Below are positions 6,371 to 7,644 of a stretch of 7,644 bases of DNA, piece by piece (within the stretch, counting starts at the first letter, position 1; each line of letters opens with the position of its first letter). Source of the DNA: an uncultured Clostridia bacterium. Its GTDB lineage: Bacteria > Bacillota > Clostridia > Lachnospirales > CAG-274. The DNA lies in contig CANQBT010000099.1 in the NCBI GenBank assembly GCA_947589405.1, forward strand, positions 1 through 7,644. The letters are read 5' to 3'. Under the pieces are notes generated by a model. It saw only the letters and a list, made by a program, of their open reading frames with translations, ran no database searches and was not told the origin of the DNA. The position numbers and the translations under genes were made by a program.

Positions 6371-6832
6371 ATGAAATCAGACAAGGAAGAAAAGGATATG
6401 AATGGCACCGTAAAAACGCTTATTAACAAGGTCCGCAGTTTTTTTGCTCCGAAAGAGCTGTTTTTCGGCAATGTCAAATTCAATTATTTATACAAAGTCG
6501 ATATAAAGATATTTATAGGCTTTCCGGATAGTCTTGTATATAAAAAATATGGCTTCAAGTATGTTGAGGAAATAAATGAAAAACGTTCTCTTTATAAGAG
6601 GAGATGGGGAGCTCCCGTGCTTATGATGTATATGAGCGTGCCATGCTTTGATTCAGGGGATTACAAATGGGACAGCTACAGAAAGCTCTTCATATACCGA
6701 TCATTCGGAGAGCTTATAGGCGTTCTTATGAGCGGAGGTTACCGTATAGCAAATATAACCGTATATCATGGTCTGAAATGCAGGAATGAAAAGGAAATAC
6801 AGCTTCTCAGAAGCGTAGGTATTATGAGATGA
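6371..6832 (+). CDS. Hypothetical basic protein, unrecognised
   Basis: A 153-aa protein I do not recognise. It is basic (18 Lys and 10 Arg against 16 Asp plus Glu), with aromatic-rich stretches (FFGNVKFNYLYKVDIKIFIG, then RRWGAPVLMMYMSV) and a likely helix around 107-121. No signal peptide, no clear membrane segment and no obvious catalytic motif; two cysteines (92, 137). A short run at about 56-66 (VYKKYGFKYVE) recalls the end of GNAT acetyltransferases, but there is no acetyl-CoA loop, so I do not claim that family. GGGGG (6359-6363) precedes the chosen ATG at 8 nt spacing. ATG at 6398, preceded by AAGGAAG, is an equally plausible start and would remove nine charged residues. It is flanked by its own promoter region and the next gene's promoter, so it is probably monocistronic. 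Confidence 0.6.
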   Translation: MKSDKEEKDMNGTVKTLINKVRSFFAPKELFFGNVKFNYLYKVDIKIFIGFPDSLVYKKYGFKYVEEINEKRSLYKRRWGAPVLMMYMSVPCFDSGDYKWDSYRKLFIYRSFGELIGVLMSGGYRIANITVYHGLKCRNEKEIQLLRSVGIMR

Positions 6833-6840
6833 CGGAACAG

Positions 6841-6875
6841 ATATTATGCAATAAATGCCAAAGGCAACATAATAT
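6841..6875. promoter_or_regulatory. Inverted repeat abutting the VTC-gene promoter
   Basis: ATATTATG (6841-6848) and CATAATAT (6868-6875) are perfect complements. Inside them TGCC-AAA-GGCA (6856-6866) makes a second small stem. The right arm ends on the first base of the -35 box. There is no T-tract, so it is a weak candidate terminator for the 153-aa gene and a better candidate operator. Confidence 0.45.
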
Positions 6876-6903
6876 TGACAAAAAATGCGAAATAATGTAT
6901 ACT
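6875..6903 (+). promoter_or_regulatory. Near-consensus sigma-A promoter
   Basis: TTGACA (6875-6880), exactly 17 nt, TATACT (6898-6903). The -35 is perfect and the -10 has one mismatch. Predicted start about 6910, giving a leader of roughly 180 nt before the ATG at 7092. Such strong core promoters with long leaders are often controlled downstream, by the leader RNA. Confidence 0.85.
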
Positions 6904-6920
6904 ATAGTAGTTTGAATAGT

Positions 6921-7060
6921 GTATTCCGATCCTGTATGCGGCAGTATCATTGCGAAAATATCTTTGATAGTGAATGCAGAATACGGAGTATCAAGTATGC
7001 AAGGCGACTTAATGCTATGATTGTCAGGCCGCAGTTAATAGTGTAAGCGCTAATTTTTTG
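6921..7060 (+). promoter_or_regulatory. Structured leader RNA, possible divergent c-di-GMP-I-like riboswitch
   Basis: TGCGGC (6937-6942) pairs with GCCGCA (7028-7033), closing an 85-nt multibranch region. Inside, TTGATA/TATCAA (6964-6969/6989-6994) and GGCGAC with GTC-AG-GCC can form further stems. The order GGCA..., ATGCAAGGC, CTTAA, CTATGATTGTCAGGCCGC recalls the conserved 3' half of cyclic-di-GMP-I (GEMM) riboswitches (GCAAAGC, CUAA, AUGGnnGCCAGGnnGCC), but several conserved positions differ and the spacing around P2 is longer. Just downstream a short TAGTG-TAAG-CGCTA hairpin (7039-7052) runs into six Ts (7054-7059), a possible attenuator. Structured leader: moderately likely. Riboswitch class: weak. 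Confidence 0.35.
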
Positions 7061-7091
7061 TGCAATTTATTATGTTTATAGGGAGGACTCT

Positions 7092-7644
7092 ATGAATGAA
7101 GTATTAAGACAGGAAAAGAAATTCTTGGTAAATTCCCTTTCGTCTGCCTTGCTCAGAGGACAGCTGGAGAAGGTCATGCTTCAGGACGCTCATAACGGTC
7201 CTCAGGGCTATAGGATACGCTCTCTTTATTTTGATACTATCAATGATAAGGACTTTTATGATAAATATGACGGGCTTGAGCTAAGAAGGAAGATAAGGCT
7301 CAGGATATACGATCCTTATCAGAAAAAGAGATCCCTGAGAGTTTCAAGAGCAGACGCACAGGCTCTTGTCAGAGGAGAATATGATGTGCTTCTCGGATAT
7401 AAGGAGCCTTTTGCGGCAGAATGCTTCAGCCTTATGCATTGTATGGGCTACAGACCTAAGGTAGTGGTTGAGTATCTGCGAAAGGCGTATATTGCTAAGG
7501 AGAACCGAATAAGAATAACATTGGATTCCGAGATCTCAGGCACGGAGGCGAATTGCGATCTGTTTTCTCCGCAGCTTCCGCTGTATCCTGCTATGGATAT
7601 ATTCAACTCTGTTCTGGAGGTAAAGTACAACGGCTTTTTGCTAA
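7092..7644 (+). CDS. VTC-domain polyphosphate polymerase-like protein (partial, right edge)
   Basis: The first 184 residues are in the window; the gene continues past the edge. It matches the VTC domain (inorganic polyphosphate polymerase in yeast Vtc4), a tunnel of antiparallel strands lined with basic residues. Visible elements: RQEKKF (6-11, first catalytic Lys), IRSLYFDT (42-49), RRKIRLRIY (65-73, the R-x-R pair), QKKRSLRVSRADA (77-89), VVVEYLRKAY (125-134), RITLD (141-145) and EVKYNG (176-181). Between Pro75 and Tyr76 the strand of about 15 residues that normally carries 'LEMKEKQG' and a catalytic Lys seems absent, with the frame kept. In Firmicutes such genes often sit with CotH and DUF4956 genes; that cannot be checked here. 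GGAGG (7082-7086) precedes the ATG, behind a strong promoter and a long structured leader. Confidence 0.85.
   Translation, partial: MNEVLRQEKKFLVNSLSSALLRGQLEKVMLQDAHNGPQGYRIRSLYFDTINDKDFYDKYDGLELRRKIRLRIYDPYQKKRSLRVSRADAQALVRGEYDVLLGYKEPFAAECFSLMHCMGYRPKVVVEYLRKAYIAKENRIRITLDSEISGTEANCDLFSPQLPLYPAMDIFNSVLEVKYNGFLL

Noticed and set aside
6530..6640. GNAT acetyltransferase in the 153-aa protein
   Set aside because: A short YKKYGF-like run recalls the end of GNAT domains, but the acetyl-CoA-binding loop and preceding strands are missing and the order of elements does not fit.
7299..7335. Frameshift or pseudogene in the VTC-like gene
   Set aside because: Motifs on both sides are in one frame with no stop, so this is at most an in-frame deletion.

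Overview
The window looks like chromosomal DNA from a gut-type member of the Clostridia (Oscillospirales/Lachnospirales grade). Evidence: strong AGGAGG-type ribosome-binding sites, sigma-A promoters, heavy use of ATA and AGA codons, a tandem subtilisin (S8) protein of the clostridial Csp type, and a multi-hairpin intergenic repeat of a style common in these genomes. Every supported gene is on the + strand. Family names come from recognising the protein sequences; no database was searched.

Layout. Bases 1-452 hold no gene: a ~190-bp hairpin-rich repeat element, a long-stem terminator closing a gene left of the window, and a short promoter region. 453-3362 encodes a 969-aa protein with two S8 subtilase units in tandem. 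The first unit has a complete Asp/His/Asn/Ser set but no prodomain. The second carries a prodomain-like segment in the linker, but its nucleophile region is eroded. A new promoter then drives 3478-4652, two phage-type structural genes (a cysteine-rich baseplate-like protein and a fibre-like protein) ended by a terminator. No other phage genes are visible.

From 4692 a second promoter drives a two-gene operon: a seven-helix TMEM198/DUF4203-like membrane protein overlapped 4 nt (TTGA) by a lipoprotein metallo-beta-lactamase-fold hydrolase. A terminator follows, then an unrecognised basic 153-aa protein (6371-6832). Finally a near-perfect sigma-A promoter (6875-6903) makes a ~180-nt structured leader, with faint resemblance to a cyclic-di-GMP-I riboswitch, ahead of a VTC-domain (polyphosphate polymerase-like) gene that runs off the right edge and seems to lack a catalytic-strand segment.

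The most unusual parts are (a) the tandem subtilase next to an orphan phage-fibre pair, all without signal peptides, and (b) the structured leader plus internally shortened VTC gene. Whether the subtilase and fibre genes act together is inference from adjacency only.
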